Assembly (NCBI GenBank): GCA_963576735.1 | Contig: OY755190.1 | Location: 2,969,695 to 3,033,694 of the forward strand | Source: Bedellia somnulentella | Lineage: Eukaryota; Arthropoda; Insecta; Lepidoptera; Bedelliidae | Direction of reading: 5' to 3' | DNA length: 64,000 nt | In this document: piece after piece, positions 35,401 through 44,808 of the stretch | How positions within the stretch are numbered: position 1 is the stretch's first letter | Layout of the letters: every line of letters starts with the position of its first letter | Translations under genes and position numbers: made by a program | Notes under the pieces: generated by a model | Told to the model about the DNA's origin: nothing | Databases searched by the model: none | What the model saw: the letters and a program-made list of their open reading frames with translations, nothing else

Positions 35401-36845
35401 TTCTGACTTTTGTTGGTCATACATTTGCTTCGCTGAAGTCAGTCGCTGTACAATGATCATTTGTTAGATAGTAACATTCATTGTCTCTTCAATATTAAGT
35501 TAAGTTCTCTATATCTCTACCCTACAGAAGGGCAAGCACGAGCCGTGTTTAAACTAGTTATCGCGTGGGATAAAGCAGCCATCTCTTACGCACTTACTTA
35601 GTATCCTATACTGCCATCTCATTCTAACCTATCGTGTCGATAAAATAGTGCTCGTGCTTGCCCTACAGGACCTAATCTGTACCTGTCCTGTCTTACTAAT
35701 GACACAAGAATCGAATTAATCATGTTTTACTTACAAAACCTCGTGTTTTATTTCCAGGCATCGGTGGAGTATACAAGGGTGTAACCGCAACGATTATGAA
35801 GCAAGGATCCAATCAGGCTATTAGATTCTTCGTGATGGAATCGTTAAGGGATTGGTACAAAGGTGGCGATAGAGATAAGCCAGTGCCTAAATATATCGTG
35901 GGGCTGTTTGGTGGTGTTGCTGGTAAGATATTTTAATTATATACGTTTAACAATGGTTATGGATGCCAGAAAGGGGTAGCCAGAGGTTTGGAATTAGAAA
36001 TTCCACAGCCATTTTTGGAAGTGACGTGAAAATCATTTTTGTCATTTATTAGCTAAAATGGCTAAAATCTATCGATAATGTAGCCAGAAGTTTAGTCTAG
36101 CTTTAGTGCGGAAATTTTGCTTTGTTAATGGTATTTTATTGTACTGCAACAATTTACTAATGTCGGATAAAGACAAGATTAAATTTCAATTTTGGTATGA
36201 TTTAGTCACAGCCTGAGGACTATTGCTAGTCAAATATTATTCATGATATCGATATATATAATAAAATGACTATGTTTCTAAGCCAATATTACTCTGCCGT
36301 TAAAAATGATACCCTATGGATATGCGCTAGGGATATTTGCCAAAGCGAAACATAATATAATATATGGTGCATTTAACTGTAATAGTGTGTATACGTCATC
36401 GATCAACTATTTTTATCAGCAAAGCAAAGATATACTGGCCAGTACACCCCCATATGTACCAACTTATAATTCGTATTTATACTCTAAATGAGAAATTCTT
36501 TGATAACGCGATGTAGGATATGAGAGAGACGTCGCTAGTGTGCGAGTGAGTCCGCTATTGTATGCGGTCGTTACACTCAATACAAATCATCATTATTGTA
36601 TTACAGGAGCCGCATCAGTGTTCGGTAACACACCGATAGATGTCGTTAAAACGAGAATGCAAGGTCTCGAAGCCGCCAAATACAAGAGCACATGGGATTG
36701 CTTCATAAAGACATGGAAACATGAGGGTCCTTTGGCCTTCTACAAAGGAACAGTTCCGAGACTTAGCAGAGTCGTATTCGATGTAGCCATTACTTTCACC
36801 ATCTACGATAGTATCATGGACTTGTTCAATATGGCCTGGAAGTAA
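19229..36845 (+). CDS. sea: Mitochondrial citrate (tricarboxylate) carrier, SLC25A1 family, 5 exons
   Basis: Inner-membrane exchanger of citrate for malate, supplying cytosolic acetyl-CoA. Exons 19229-19427, 31274-31400, 34563-34786, 35758-35922 and 36607-36845. All have AG/GT borders and consistent phases, and give 317 residues, the normal family length. The three mitochondrial-carrier signatures are at 53-58 (PTEYVK), 150-155 (PMETVK) and 248-253 (PIDVVK), one per repeat. The family-typical [14 protein letters not shown] is at 101-114. The start [17 protein letters not shown] fits the family N-terminus. An in-frame ATG 55 codons upstream (19064) is open but unlike the family, so probably 5'UTR. 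Intron 1 is 11.8 kb and full of repeats. A foldback SINE abuts exon 3. Drosophila sea is the likely orthologue. Confidence 0.95.
19430..20325. other. Start of citrate carrier intron 1, no gene seen
   Basis: AT-rich sequence with no recognised repeat or ORF. Confidence 0.6.
20326..20430 (-). mobile_element. LINE 3'-end fragment
   Basis: Inverted piece with (ACAT)n tail, CCCATTGGGGTAGGCAGAG (encoding YPNG) and GATCGCCACTTTGTA. Only the last 90 or so bases of the LINE are present. Confidence 0.75.
21545..21780 (-). mobile_element. Decayed LINE C-terminal fragment
   Basis: Inverted. Recognisable from TTGGGGTAGGCAGAGATTAT to CTCTTTCATTATTC-like blocks that encode the KNKRACM region. Several indels. 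Confidence 0.6.
21780..21990. repeat. Lepidopteran interspersed repeat fragment
   Basis: CAAAGGCGGACTTATCGCCT and CCAGTCAACC resemble a common lepidopteran retroposon end. Class uncertain. Confidence 0.4.
22411..22652 (+). mobile_element. Family-1 SINE
   Basis: A diverged full-length copy ending GCCGTGAGAATGTATG. The GAGAAT form of the end matches the LINE tail. Confidence 0.75.
22927..23180 (+). mobile_element. 5'-truncated LINE, 9 bp TSD, (TAAG)n tail
   Basis: Encodes [20 protein letters not shown] through [11 protein letters not shown], then GGGCGTGAGTATAAGTAAG repeats. AGGTAAAGG flanks it at 22918-22926 and 23181-23189. The tail unit differs from the TATG tail of the copy at 6735, so at least two 3'-end variants exist. 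Confidence 0.85.
23190..24275. repeat. Unclassified element with opposed GGC(A/G)ACT-like motif arrays
   Basis: In the left part short words such as GGCAACT, AGCAACT and GGCGACT recur every 30-80 bases on the plus strand. In the right part the complements (TCGCC, TTGCC, TGCCAG) recur. Between them (about 23570-23830) is a GC-richer core with no supported gene: a 75-codon minus-strand frame there shows no recognised domain. The layout looks like a mobile element with clustered protein-binding motifs, but no ends were defined. Confidence 0.4.
24389..24640 (+). mobile_element. Family-1 SINE, well preserved
   Basis: Complete forward copy from GCTGTGTAGTGTCGGCTTAG to the GTGAGTATATGTATC tail. Confidence 0.85.
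25086..25375 (-). mobile_element. Family-1 SINE joined head-on to a LINE fragment
   Basis: The inverted SINE breaks at GTCGCCTCT (25275) and continues straight into a plus-strand LINE-like end (GGTACAAAGTCAATTAGTCTC, YP region). This is a chimeric junction by rearrangement or template switch. Confidence 0.6.
25376..25625 (+). repeat. Interspersed lepidopteran repeat, copy A
   Basis: CTAGCTTTCCGCCCACGCC, then CGGGATAAAAAGTACCC, CAATCGGTTTCGTAGTTA and (AACA)n. Shared with 31425-31680. This type is ubiquitous in moth genomes; the class (Helitron-like or LINE end) is not decided here. Confidence 0.6.
25755..25922 (-). mobile_element. Decayed family-1 SINE
   Basis: Inverted. GGGAAAAGATGGTAAAATTA and GTTAGTGCTATTCTAACC survive. 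Confidence 0.6.
25958..26196 (+). mobile_element. Family-1 SINE
   Basis: Forward copy with the variant start GCCGTGTAGTGCCGGCTTAG, shared with the copies at 651, 13687 and 33222, so a subfamily. Confidence 0.8.
26452..26826 (-). mobile_element. Family-2 tRNA-SINE, complete, 12 bp TSD
   Basis: An inverted full-length copy whose tRNA head is at the right (GGGCTATCACGGTTGC). TTTTATCAATAT occurs on both sides (26440-26451 and 26827-26838). Confidence 0.9.
27147..27232 (-). mobile_element. Family-1 SINE, 3' fragment only
   Basis: From the (ACAT)n tail to CAGCCACTTT, then AT-rich DNA. Confidence 0.7.
27528..27775 (-). mobile_element. Family-1 SINE
   Basis: Full-length inverted copy, tail at 27528. 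Confidence 0.8.
27885..28028 (+). mobile_element. Small TIR element, family C, copy 2
   Basis: Same core as 241-410 (GACACGATAACGGTTAGAAT onward), starting CAAGCACGAGAGC. It lies directly after a family-1 SINE region in citrate carrier intron 1. Confidence 0.55.
28437..28682 (-). mobile_element. Family-1 SINE
   Basis: Full-length inverted copy with a 12-base loss near its start (ACCCAAAAAATGG). Confidence 0.8.
29157..29187. repeat. (AAT)n microsatellite
   Basis: About ten ATA units in front of a repeat-like segment that continues to about 29380. Confidence 0.9.
29428..29470. repeat. (AC)n microsatellite
   Basis: About 20 AC units. Confidence 0.9.
29603..29853 (-). mobile_element. Family-1 SINE
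   Basis: Full-length inverted copy with a duplicated CCAG in GTAGCCAGCCAGAGC. It lies 50 bases left of a mariner element. Confidence 0.8.
29904..30989 (-). mobile_element. mariner element, internally deleted copy
   Basis: 1086 bp including the flanking TA at each end. Terminal repeats begin TACATTCTGTGTACTAAGTA and TACTACTCTGTGTAAAAAGT. The transposase frame starts at 30793 ([20 protein letters not shown]) and keeps the helix-turn-helix half and the first catalytic Asp ([11 protein letters not shown]). About 250 bp covering the second and third Asp is gone. The junction carries extra bases that repeat TTTAGGCGTC. It cannot make active enzyme but keeps both ends. It sits in the TATG/ACAT tail of an inverted LINE fragment (30990-31140). 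Confidence 0.9.
30990..31140 (-). mobile_element. LINE 3' fragment split by mariner
   Basis: Inverted. GACGTTAGTTCCCATTGGAG to CTTTTATTCTTCATGCTTCG. Its (ACAT)n tail continues on the far side of the mariner, at about 29900. Confidence 0.75.
31425..31680 (+). repeat. Interspersed lepidopteran repeat, copy B
   Basis: Same family as 25376-25625 (CTAGTTTTCCGCCCACGGC, then CAATCGGTTCAGAAGTTAAG). It starts 25 bases after the citrate carrier exon 2 donor. Confidence 0.6.
31853..31975 (-). mobile_element. Family-1 SINE, truncated
   Basis: Inverted 3' half only, ending near GAACAAGATGGTAGAAATAA. Confidence 0.7.
32284..33078 (+). mobile_element. Family-1 SINE split by about 550 bp of other DNA
   Basis: The first 47 bases (to TTCTTCCGGTG, 32330) and the rest (from ACGGTGGGTGTACG, 32876) are separated by AT-rich sequence starting with (GAAA)n. 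CGGTG is present on both sides, as a 5-base target duplication would leave. The insert has no recognised coding region. Confidence 0.65.
33222..33453 (-). mobile_element. Family-1 SINE
   Basis: An inverted copy of the CCGTGTAGTGCCGG start variant, with a short deletion before CTCCAACCGCATCGCCC. Confidence 0.8.
33480..34195. other. Citrate carrier intron 2 sequence, no gene seen
   Basis: AT-rich and without a recognised repeat. Confidence 0.5.
34211..34545 (-). mobile_element. Foldback double-tRNA SINE, near full length, 13 bp TSD
   Basis: 335 bp between direct repeats AAACCCTTCAATT (34198-34210 and 34546-34558). Arms 34255-34357 and 34441-34545 are inverted near-copies of about 103 bp. Each contains a tRNA-like unit whose acceptor (GACACTG/CAGTGTC), D stem (GCTC/GAGC) and T stem (GCGGG/CCCGC) pair, while the anticodon arm is irregular. 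The roughly 80-base spacer is also found near 57873. In element orientation it begins CTCATAAATAAAAG and ends with the AACATTAAA tail, so it lies antisense to the citrate carrier. It ends 17 bases before exon 3. Confidence 0.8.
34546..34562 (+). promoter_or_regulatory. Rebuilt 3' splice site of citrate carrier exon 3
   Basis: The 17 bases AAACCCTTCAATTCCAG before exon 3 are the right-hand target duplication of the foldback SINE plus the four bases CCAG. The ancestral pyrimidine tract further upstream has been pushed 348 bases away. Pyrimidines now come from the SINE arm (TTTTTCTTTCCTTT at about 34510). Confidence 0.75.
35107..35373 (-). mobile_element. Family-1 SINE
   Basis: Full-length inverted copy in citrate carrier intron 3 with a small duplication near CCTAAAAATCCTCATCCGCAA. 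Confidence 0.8.
35529..35665 (-). mobile_element. Small TIR element (MITE), family C, copy 3 with clear ends
   Basis: About 137 bp with inverted ends GGGCAAGCACGAGC and GCTCGTGCTTGCCC and possible CTACAG direct repeats outside. The interior matches the two other copies. It sits in citrate carrier intron 3. Confidence 0.65.
35940..36030 (-). mobile_element. Family-1 SINE fragment
   Basis: CCAGAAAGGGGTAGCCAGAG to GGAAGTGACGTG, directly after exon 4 of the citrate carrier. The tail is lost. Confidence 0.6.
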
Positions 36846-38985
36846 TTTGAAGTTGTTCCTAATGCCGGGTTTACATTATCCAAGCAAACATAATCCAAGT
36901 ACGTTTGACGATTTCTTTCAAAGCTTCTTGTCTATTGTAAACACTTTTGATTCTTCTCTTGGATGTAATTTTTGGGTCAACTTTGTTCTAGTGTTTTGGA
37001 TGTCTACTCAAATAAATGTAAACGCGGCATAACGCACTTGTAAGGAAATGCAAATTGTTTTGGTGCACCACTAATAGATGGCGTTAATGTTGTCACAAGT
37101 TTAGAGGGTAAGAACATTGTTATAGATTATGGTTAAAGGCCGGTTGGCAATGAATTATAACGCTTTAAGTGTAACTTATGTATATAAAGCTAAAAAGGTA
37201 ATTTCAATATTCTGTTTTCTTGGGTATGTTATGCAAAGCCAAGTTGGCGTTAGTATTTTTCTACTTTAATCGTTTTTATTTCAATTTTCAAAACTGTTTT
37301 GAAAAAATATGCAGTTAGAAACGCCATGTAACTATTTCGTAAAGCCCTTGTTAAGGACCCTACACATATGTTAGCATGGAAATTCTAAAATGTATAGACT
37401 AAAGCGTTAATCAGTTATAGAGCAAAGATATATATTTTTGTAGTTGTTACTCGTACTAGATTTAGGTTTAGTGTAGAAATATGTCACTAATTAGCTACTT
37501 AAAGTCAGCTTTCTGTTATTTTATTTTTACTTATTGTGCAACTGTTGAACATGCAATTATTATTCGTATGAAATCCAACTTTAAAATGATTTAAAAAAAT
37601 CCGAAAATTAATTAAATTTAAACACTGTGCCCCTACCACATCAGTTACGACTCTTTATTCAACATATCATATAAAAAGTAGGCAGTAGAATATAGAAGTT
37701 GTGAAACAAATGTTTAATGAATATTATTGTATATTTTTCATGTAATATGAAGAGAACTTTTGTTCTTCTATTGTTATAACAAATAAGGCTATCCTTTAAA
37801 AATGTACGCCAAACATGGAGCCCTTGGGAAGTCAGAGGGCTGTTCTTGTTCCGAGATCAGTGGTGATTATAACAAAAGTAATTGGTGGAATAATCACATT
37901 TCTAAAGAAAAACTATTTGGTATTTGCTGCGAAAGATTGAGGAACCAACATTTATATTATTACCACTTATTATATATTTATCAATAATTACAAATACGCC
38001 GATAATTTGATTTTATATATGGTGAAGTGGTAATAATGTATGATCATTGTATGTCTTCAATAGGGGCGTTAATGTTAATAAGCTATATTTTTGCCAATGC
38101 CGAAAAAAAATTGAGTTTTTATTTTAATTGTTCTTTTGTATTTGTTTTAGAATTTCTCGAAGTAAATGTATTTTTGTTTTTTATTGTTAATTGGAGCTTT
38201 TTAGTTATTTATATATTTTGTTACTTTCACTGTTTGTTTTATAAAAAAGGGAAAATGGTATTGAAGAAAGATTTTAAATTATTTTTATGACATGACATAA
38301 CACAGGGTGTTATTTGACATACAATTATTTATTTACTACAGGGTTAATTTATTTATAAACTTATTTTGTATGCCATTATTTGTCGAAAATATTTTTTATT
38401 ACGTTGTTTTATCATGATATTTACCATACAATTTTGTGAGTCAGAAGTACCTATATCACTACTTGATATTTGATATATCACTAGACATTATCGGAGTTAT
38501 AAGTTTAACTTGTATATGTAAATATTTATACTTAACCCCAGAACACAAACTTTTTGATTTTAATATTAGCAATTCCATTGTCCTAAAAAAACTGTTATAA
38601 TTTATGACGTGTGAAGCAAGAAACTAATAATTCTGTAAAAAAATATTTGAATTAGTATTAAAATTATTGCATTAATTGTTAAAATCATCCACCTACTTAG
38701 TTATCGACAATCTTATTACCTACGGCCCAATAATGTCTTCTAATTTTATAGACTTATGATTTATAAGCACATTTTATTTATTTACTGTGAACATGCCATA
38801 AATGGATGCATTTTAATTTATTATATTTTTCTACACTTTTTTTATCTTCCGCTATGTAAAATATCTACCTCTGGGAAAGAGGGAATATTATTGTATTTCA
38901 CAAGCATTTTATTTTATACTATGATTTTTTATGTAAATATATCTGTTTCTACAAATGCCAGGAAAATAAAAAATGAAATATTATC
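36846..38985 (+). other. Probable 3'UTR of the citrate carrier with poly(A) signal
   Basis: About 2.1 kb of repeat-free AT-rich sequence follows the stop codon. AATAAA at 38965-38970 is followed after about 15 bases by a TGTGTTTTATTTT stretch, a typical downstream element. Earlier AATAAA-like sites (near 37011) are possible alternatives. No coding frame is convincing. Confidence 0.5.
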
Positions 38986-39439
38986 TTGTGTTTTATTTTA
39001 ATTAACTTATATATTTATGTTATATTTTATTCCATTTTAATTAACAGTCATTTTGTCCGTGGTCTATTAACTTCATAAAGCACTACCTCGTCTTCTCTCT
39101 GAACGTCAATGTATTGAATCTACCTTTTAATTTAAGTGGTCGGTGGCCAATGAGGTTAGTCCATCAACACCGATCATTTATGTCTCGGTCTTTTATCACC
39201 TTTTTACTATAATTTACTGAGGAATTTTTATTCCGAAGCTTTAGTTACTAATCAGTACGAAAACCTTATGATAGTAACAGTACTTTGATAGTTTATAAAT
39301 AAAAAAATATAAAATAACGATAAGACAATGCGCTGAAATCCTTGCTAGAATAAAAAAGTCTGTGGTAAAAAGTCAGGCCTTATCCGTAAAAGGGGGTGAA
39401 CTTATGGAACTGAAAACTCTTAATTTCGCATCACAGTTA

Positions 39440-39848
39440 GGCCCAACACACACGGTCAAACGAAACCTTTGTGAAACTTTAGTTTGAAATGTTTATAAAA
39501 GTCTACACATGTCGCGATTCGGTTTTCTTTGAGAATACAGACATGCATATACTCACGGCCATATCCATCCCAAGGAGGGGTAGCTAGAGCTAGAAACTCC
39601 TCAAACACATTTGGAAGTTGATGGGGAGAAGATGGTAGAAATAAAGAATCGTTGGTGATGGGTCTCCAACCGCAGCTCAAAAACACTTAATTGGAGAATT
39701 TAATGTCGGAAAAATGTCGGTTTTTTTTACGCAGCGCAATTTCGAGTTTCTCTCACACCGGTTTTTAATGGGAGCCTATGGCAGAAACTCTAATGCAACT
39801 AAAAAGTAACTATTACTTGCAGTTTCGTTTCACCGTGTGTTCCGGACC
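39440..39848. mobile_element. PIF/Harbinger-type MITE, TSD TTA
   Basis: Inverted ends GGCCCAACACACACGG (left) and CCGTGTGTTCCGGACC (right), followed inward by AAACGAAAC / GTTTCGTTT. TTA flanks both ends (39437-39439, 39849-39851), as expected of PIF/Harbinger elements. A truncated family-1 SINE (39541-39680) is inserted in it. It shares ends with the larger element at 39873. Confidence 0.7.
39541..39680 (-). mobile_element. Family-1 SINE, truncated, inside a Harbinger MITE
   Basis: Inverted 3' part from GCATATACTCACGGCCATAT to GGTCTCCAACCGCA. Confidence 0.7.
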
Positions 39849-40007
39849 TTAAACATTTTTTTGTAACAATTTGGCCGAGCAGACATGGTGAAACGAAACT
39901 CTTTTGAAATCATAGGTTTGAAACCAGTTTCCACACACGCCGCAACCTAAATATGATGAAATTAGTCACAATCATTCCGATTTTGAGACCAAACAGACGT
40001 CTACAAA

Positions 40008-40116
40008 ATGTCTAGTTCAAGTGATGAAGAAGTTCTCTGGTTCTGTATTTGTAACTTCTACAAAGAAGGAGACGTAAAAAAAGAAGTATGTGGTTATATC
40101 CCTATATTTTCATTAT
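40008..40116 (+). pseudogene. N-terminal stub of a Harbinger transposase
   Basis: Opens MSSSSDEEVLWFCICNFYKE. The acidic serine-rich start is common in Harbinger transposases. It is cut off by the LINE insertion at 40117, and no DDE region follows on the other side. Confidence 0.5.
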
Positions 40117-40566
40117 GAATGTTGTGTATGAATGTTGGGCATGGCAAAAGAGGCATGAAAGTAGAGTGAATGCAGTGGAAATAATATCCCTCAGAAGTAT
40201 ATGTAATGTAAGGTTGTGCGACAGAGTGAGAAATAGTGTAATTCGTGAACGTTTAGGTGTGAAAGATGACGTAGTGTGCAAGATAGAGAAAGGAATGTTA
40301 AGGTGGTTTGGGCACATAGAGAGGATGAATGACCGTAAATTGGTGAAAGAGATCTATAGAGCCAACGTGGAAGGTAATGTGAGTAGAGGACGACCACGGA
40401 GGACACACCTGGACCAAATAGAGTGTGTGCTCAAAAAGGCCGGCGTCCGAAGTATGAAGAATAAAAGAGCATGTATGAGAAGAATGATGAATGTAACAGA
40501 AGCAAAAGTGATTTGCCTGGATCGTACAAAGTGGCGATCGATAGTCTCTGCCTACCCCAATGGGAA

Positions 40567-40740
40567 TTTAGGGGATATTATTGTTCGATAAAATAACAAC
40601 ACAGGATAAAGTTAAGTCACTGTATATTATCAATTAAACCTATTTAGATTACGTCGGCGGGCACCCGAGACGCTACCGGTAAAACGACTGCCAACCAAAC
40701 GATACGTCGCCGCGTGTTACACAGAAACGCTGACGCTACA
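40567..40740 (-). repeat. 3' LTR of the gypsy element
   Basis: 174 bp, identical to 45696-45869. Preceded in element direction by the purine tract. Confidence 0.92.
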
Positions 40741-40742
40741 CT

Positions 40743-40757
40743 AGCCCCCCTTAAGAT
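40743..40757 (-). other. Polypurine tract of the gypsy element
   Basis: AAGGGGGG on the minus strand just before the 3' LTR, the expected plus-strand primer site. Confidence 0.7.
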
Positions 40758-41120
40758 TTTTGGAAATTAACAACCCAAAAAACAAACATAATAAATGACA
40801 AATAAAAATAATTGACCACATTTTAACTTGGACTGTACCTTCGCTAAGTTACTTATTATAACATAACAGTTGACGTATCTTATTACAATCAGCAAATTCC
40901 TAGCTAGGTGGTGCCTGCCAACTGATACATTGCATGATTATGATAAAACTTATGTTTAATATATTATAACTAACATGAATTTATTTAACACGATTATGAG
41001 ACACGAGAGTACCTTATTTATACATTTTTAAAAATTAAATTAAATTACACATATATACTTGAGAAATAACGACGTATAGGTTTAAATTAAACAGTTACAC
41101 TCTATGCCGTGAATACAACT

Positions 41121-41342
41121 TTATGCGGCGTTGTTGCTTGAGCGGTGCCCACGGGTTGAGCTTGGCCCGCGTATGCTTGCATCACACCTTTGATACCCAA
41201 AATATAAGATCGCCAGTAACACCAAAGCTAGAGCAACACACGACACAATAGTTAGTTGTTTAACTTGGGTCTCGAAATTGCCTGCGGCACTCGCACTCGC
41301 GTTTTGTGCGATAATAATTTCCTTGCTTTGAGACTTCCCCAT
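41121..41342 (-). CDS. Small ORF after pol: predicted myristoylated single-pass membrane protein
   Basis: 73 codons, 151 bases downstream of the pol stop and inside the same element. The N-terminus MGKSQSKEIII fits the N-myristoylation pattern (Gly2, Ser6, Lys7). About 21 hydrophobic residues (LTIVSCVALALVLLAILYFGY, the run starting near residue 30) form one likely transmembrane helix, followed by a short basic tail (RGPSSTRGHRSSNN). It has no signal peptide and none of the length of an envelope glycoprotein. Function unknown; I do not recognise a named family. Confidence 0.6.
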   Translation of the reverse strand: MGKSQSKEIIIAQNASASAAGNFETQVKQLTIVSCVALALVLLAILYFGYQRCDASIRGPSSTRGHRSSNNAA

Positions 41343-41493
41343 ACTGATACTAATTGCGCTGTTTTACAAAAGTTTATGCGACAACAATGAATACAAAACA
41401 GTTTATATTATTGATTATTTGACCTACTAATTATATTGTGCAATAACTAAATAAAGAATATCTACATTATAATGTATGCTTCCACGTGCGTGC

Positions 41494-44400
41494 TTATACT
41501 GCAAATCTTACTGGTTTTTTTATAATTCTGCCGGAACGTGAGACTTTGACCGGCTGGTCTTGTTTCTTAATAATAGGCCTTAATGCTAGGGTTCTATTGT
41601 CTAATACCGAAGGCTCGCAAATAACATCATTCTTTGTTGACACAGTCTCACTTTGCGTGGGCGGCAATAGTGGTAATTGGTTCGATATCTCAGGGCTAAG
41701 TAAATACGCAGGCTTAAGTCGGTCGATGGAAACAGTGTGAGGTTTATTCGCAATTTTTAAAACATAGTACTTATCTTTCCGCTCTAGTACTGTGTATGGG
41801 CCAGTGTACGGTCTCTGCAAAGGGGCGCGGACTGCATCGTTTCTAATGAATACCTTTTTACAAGTTGCTAGATCCGGGTGCACGAACGTTGTTCGTGTGT
41901 CCCGGTGCTGCTGTGACTTGAGCCTGCAGCTCCTTATTCCATCGCGCAACTGACGCACGTACTCTTCATCTTCTTTCGGTCCTTGCTTTGACGTATCAAA
42001 AAACTCACCCGGTAATACTAGAGTACGCCCGAACGTTAACTCCGCCGCGCTCACCCCGGTGTCGTTTCTAGGTGCGGCGCGTAAACCTAACAAAACTGTA
42101 GGTAGTTCATCTAACCAAGAGGTCCCTGCTAACCTTGCCATCAATGCAGCCTTCAGCGACCTATGCCATCTCTCTATCGCTCCATTGCACTGAGGATGGT
42201 AAGCTGTGGTACGGCTCTTTTTAATACCTAGGAATACCATGAGCTCCCCGAAGAGGCGGCTCTCAAACTGTCTTCCCTGGTCACTTGTTATACTTACAGT
42301 GCAACCATACCGCGAGATCCACTCACTGTAGAAAGCTTTAGCTACTGTTTTTGCGCATATATCTTTTAATGGGCATGCTTCTATCCACCCGGACCTTCTG
42401 TCAATCATTGTCAGTAAGTACCTATACCCATCAGCTGTTGTAGGTAGTGGTCCCACAATATCGATGTTGACGTGCTCCATCCTATCCACCGGTTGATACG
42501 AGCCAAGCTCTGAAGTAGTGTGTCTTGTGACTTTTGACTTTTGGCATGACATACAAGTTTTCGCCCACGCTCCTGAGTCCTTATTCATACTTGGCCAGAA
42601 ATACTTATCAGAAACTAACTTCCTGGTGGTACGCACGCCGGGATGACTGATGTTGTGAATTGCATCGAAAGCCGCGCGCCTAAATTGTGCCGGTAGATAA
42701 GGTCGCAACTTACCAGTCGTCGCCTCGCAAAGTATGGTTGTATCTGACCCGGGCAACTCGATCCGCTTCAACTCAAAGCTCGGATTACTTACTGATAAGA
42801 GCTGTTCGAGTTGTTGATCATACTTTTGAGCGCACGCCACTTCTTCGAAATCGAGTACATTCGGACATTGCACTGTTTCAATTCTCGATAAACAATCAGC
42901 AACGTAATTACTAGAACCGACCTGGTACCTTATGTCCGTTGTAAATTCGCTGATGTACAATAATTGTCTTGTTCGCCTTGGTGTCTCTTTCTCTGTACTT
43001 TGTTTAGCAAAGGCGTATGTTAATGGTTTGTGGTCTGTAAAAACAATCAATTCTCGTCCCTCGAACATGTTACGGAAATGCTGTAGAGAAAGATACACCG
43101 CTAATAACTCCCTGTCGTAGGTAGAGTATTTCTGTTGCGTCTCAGTCATTTTCTTCGAAAAAAAACCTAAGGGGGCCCATTTGCCATTAATTTTCTGTTG
43201 CAAAACTCCACCTACACAATTATTACTGGCATCGGCCATAATGGCTAGGGGCTTACCTGATTCTGGATACGAAAGTATCGCTGCACGTTGTAGCCCTACC
43301 TTACACTGCTCGAACGCATGGTTAGCCTTTTCCGTCCATACAATAGCCGTTTTGTCTTTTTTTTTTGCGTTATTAAAGTAAATACTGAGTTCAGACTGGT
43401 ATTGTGCGGCTCTAGGTAAATGCGGGCGGTAAAAGTTGATCATCCCCAAGAACCTTCTTAATTGTTCCACTGTATGTGGTTTAGGGAAATTAACAATCGC
43501 CTGTACTTTTTCATCCAGTGGTTTGATGCCCTGTGGCGATACCTCGTAGCCTAGAAATTCCAATTTATTCTGACCGAAACTACATTTCCCTAAGTTAATT
43601 GTGAGTGCATACCGCTCTAAGCTCGCGAATACTGCTTCTAGGTGTCGTTTGTGTTCCTCCTTGGACGTACTAGCGACCATTATATCGTCGATATAGCAAA
43701 AGACGAAAGATGACTCATCTCTACCTACCTCTTGCTTGGCGAATAAGTCTTGTAAAACGGTATTGTTCATAAACCTCTGGAAAGTTTGAGCTGCGTTTCG
43801 CAGTCCGAAGGTCATGCACGGAAACTCGTACAAACCAAACGGCGTAATTATAGCTGTCTTTGCTACATCGTCCGGAGCCACCTTAATAAAATGATAAGCC
43901 CTATTTATGTCGATTCGGGAAAATATCGTCTTACCAGCCAGCATGTAAGTAAAATCCTTTAGGTGCGGTATTGGGTATCTATCTGGTTTTGTGATAGCGT
44001 TCAGCGCCCGATAGTCTCCACACGGCCGAATTTTCCCGTCCTTCTTAGGGACTACGTGAAGCGGGCTCGCCCACGCACTTTTAGACGGGCGACAGATTCC
44101 CATCTCCTGCATTAATAAAAATTCGTCACGTACCTTTTTGTAGCGGTCAGGCGGAAGCGTCCTTACTCGCGCATAAACCGGTGGCCCTGTTGTCTCTATA
44201 TGGTGCAACACATTATGACGTGACGGTTCCTTAAAAGAAATTGGTTTCGTTAACTCTGGGTATTTACTTAGGATATCGTAATAAGGGTGTGATTCACACA
44301 CGGTTTTGACGGCTTGCTCATGACCGCTTACCACTTTTGCCGCCACACCCAAGTTAGTTACAGTATCCACTAACTTCCTAGCGTAAACGTCTACAGTTAA

Positions 44401-44808
44401 CTTAAAATGATACAAAAAATCCGCCCCCAGAATCGGTTGGCTGACGTCACAAATTATGAATGCCCAACGAAACGCTCTTCTTAGCCCAAGATTTAGTGTT
44501 AGTGTTTTTAAACCGTAAGTCTTAATTCTCGACCCATTAGCAGCAAATAGTTCATACTTCTGTGGGGCGACATTATTACTAAGGCACTTACTACGTGGTA
44601 ACACAGACACTATTGCACCAGAGTCCACGAGGAAATATAACCCACTTTCCTTGTCCTGGACGCTGAGACGGTGGTTCTGAATACTGGCGCAGTCGCCCAC
44701 CGTTGACGACTGCGTACTATCTAGTTTCCCTGATTGGTGTTGTTCTGCCAGCTGCACGGTTGGACACACTTCGACGCCCTCTCTCTGAATCGGAAATGGT
44801 AAAAACAC
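41494..44808 (-). CDS. pol: Pol polyprotein of the gypsy element (protease, RT, RNase H, integrase)
   Basis: 1104 codons, open throughout, in the -1 frame relative to gag, so translation probably needs a -1 ribosomal frameshift in the overlap (44721-44808). Domains in order: aspartic protease ([11 protein letters not shown], about 61-71), reverse transcriptase (CYIDDIM, about 371), RNase H ([10 protein letters not shown], about 529), integrase with an H-H-C-C zinc region ([10 protein letters not shown] to CMSCQKSK) and D-D-E residues in [15 protein letters not shown] and GAIERWHR, and a C-terminal GPYTVLERK (GPY/F) module. No chromodomain is seen. Domain order RT-RNaseH-IN is the Ty3/gypsy order. 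Confidence 0.95.
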   Translation of the reverse strand: MFLPFPIQREGVEVCPTVQLAEQHQSGKLDSTQSSTVGDCASIQNHRLSVQDKESGLYFLVDSGAIVSVLPRSKCLSNNVAPQKYELFAANGSRIKTYGLKTLTLNLGLRRAFRWAFIICDVSQPILGADFLYHFKLTVDVYARKLVDTVTNLGVAAKVVSGHEQAVKTVCESHPYYDILSKYPELTKPISFKEPSRHNVLHHIETTGPPVYARVRTLPPDRYKKVRDEFLLMQEMGICRPSKSAWASPLHVVPKKDGKIRPCGDYRALNAITKPDRYPIPHLKDFTYMLAGKTIFSRIDINRAYHFIKVAPDDVAKTAIITPFGLYEFPCMTFGLRNAAQTFQRFMNNTVLQDLFAKQEVGRDESSFVFCYIDDIMVASTSKEEHKRHLEAVFASLERYALTINLGKCSFGQNKLEFLGYEVSPQGIKPLDEKVQAIVNFPKPHTVEQLRRFLGMINFYRPHLPRAAQYQSELSIYFNNAKKKDKTAIVWTEKANHAFEQCKVGLQRAAILSYPESGKPLAIMADASNNCVGGVLQQKINGKWAPLGFFSKKMTETQQKYSTYDRELLAVYLSLQHFRNMFEGRELIVFTDHKPLTYAFAKQSTEKETPRRTRQLLYISEFTTDIRYQVGSSNYVADCLSRIETVQCPNVLDFEEVACAQKYDQQLEQLLSVSNPSFELKRIELPGSDTTILCEATTGKLRPYLPAQFRRAAFDAIHNISHPGVRTTRKLVSDKYFWPSMNKDSGAWAKTCMSCQKSKVTRHTTSELGSYQPVDRMEHVNIDIVGPLPTTADGYRYLLTMIDRRSGWIEACPLKDICAKTVAKAFYSEWISRYGCTVSITSDQGRQFESRLFGELMVFLGIKKSRTTAYHPQCNGAIERWHRSLKAALMARLAGTSWLDELPTVLLGLRAAPRNDTGVSAAELTFGRTLVLPGEFFDTSKQGPKEDEEYVRQLRDGIRSCRLKSQQHRDTRTTFVHPDLATCKKVFIRNDAVRAPLQRPYTGPYTVLERKDKYYVLKIANKPHTVSIDRLKPAYLLSPEISNQLPLLPPTQSETVSTKNDVICEPSVLDNRTLALRPIIKKQDQPVKVSRSGRIIKKPVRFAV

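Noticed and set aside
38027..38290. 87-codon hydrophobic plus-strand ORF
   Set aside because: It lies in the AT-rich 3'UTR of the citrate carrier. Its F/L/I-rich composition is what T-rich DNA gives by chance.
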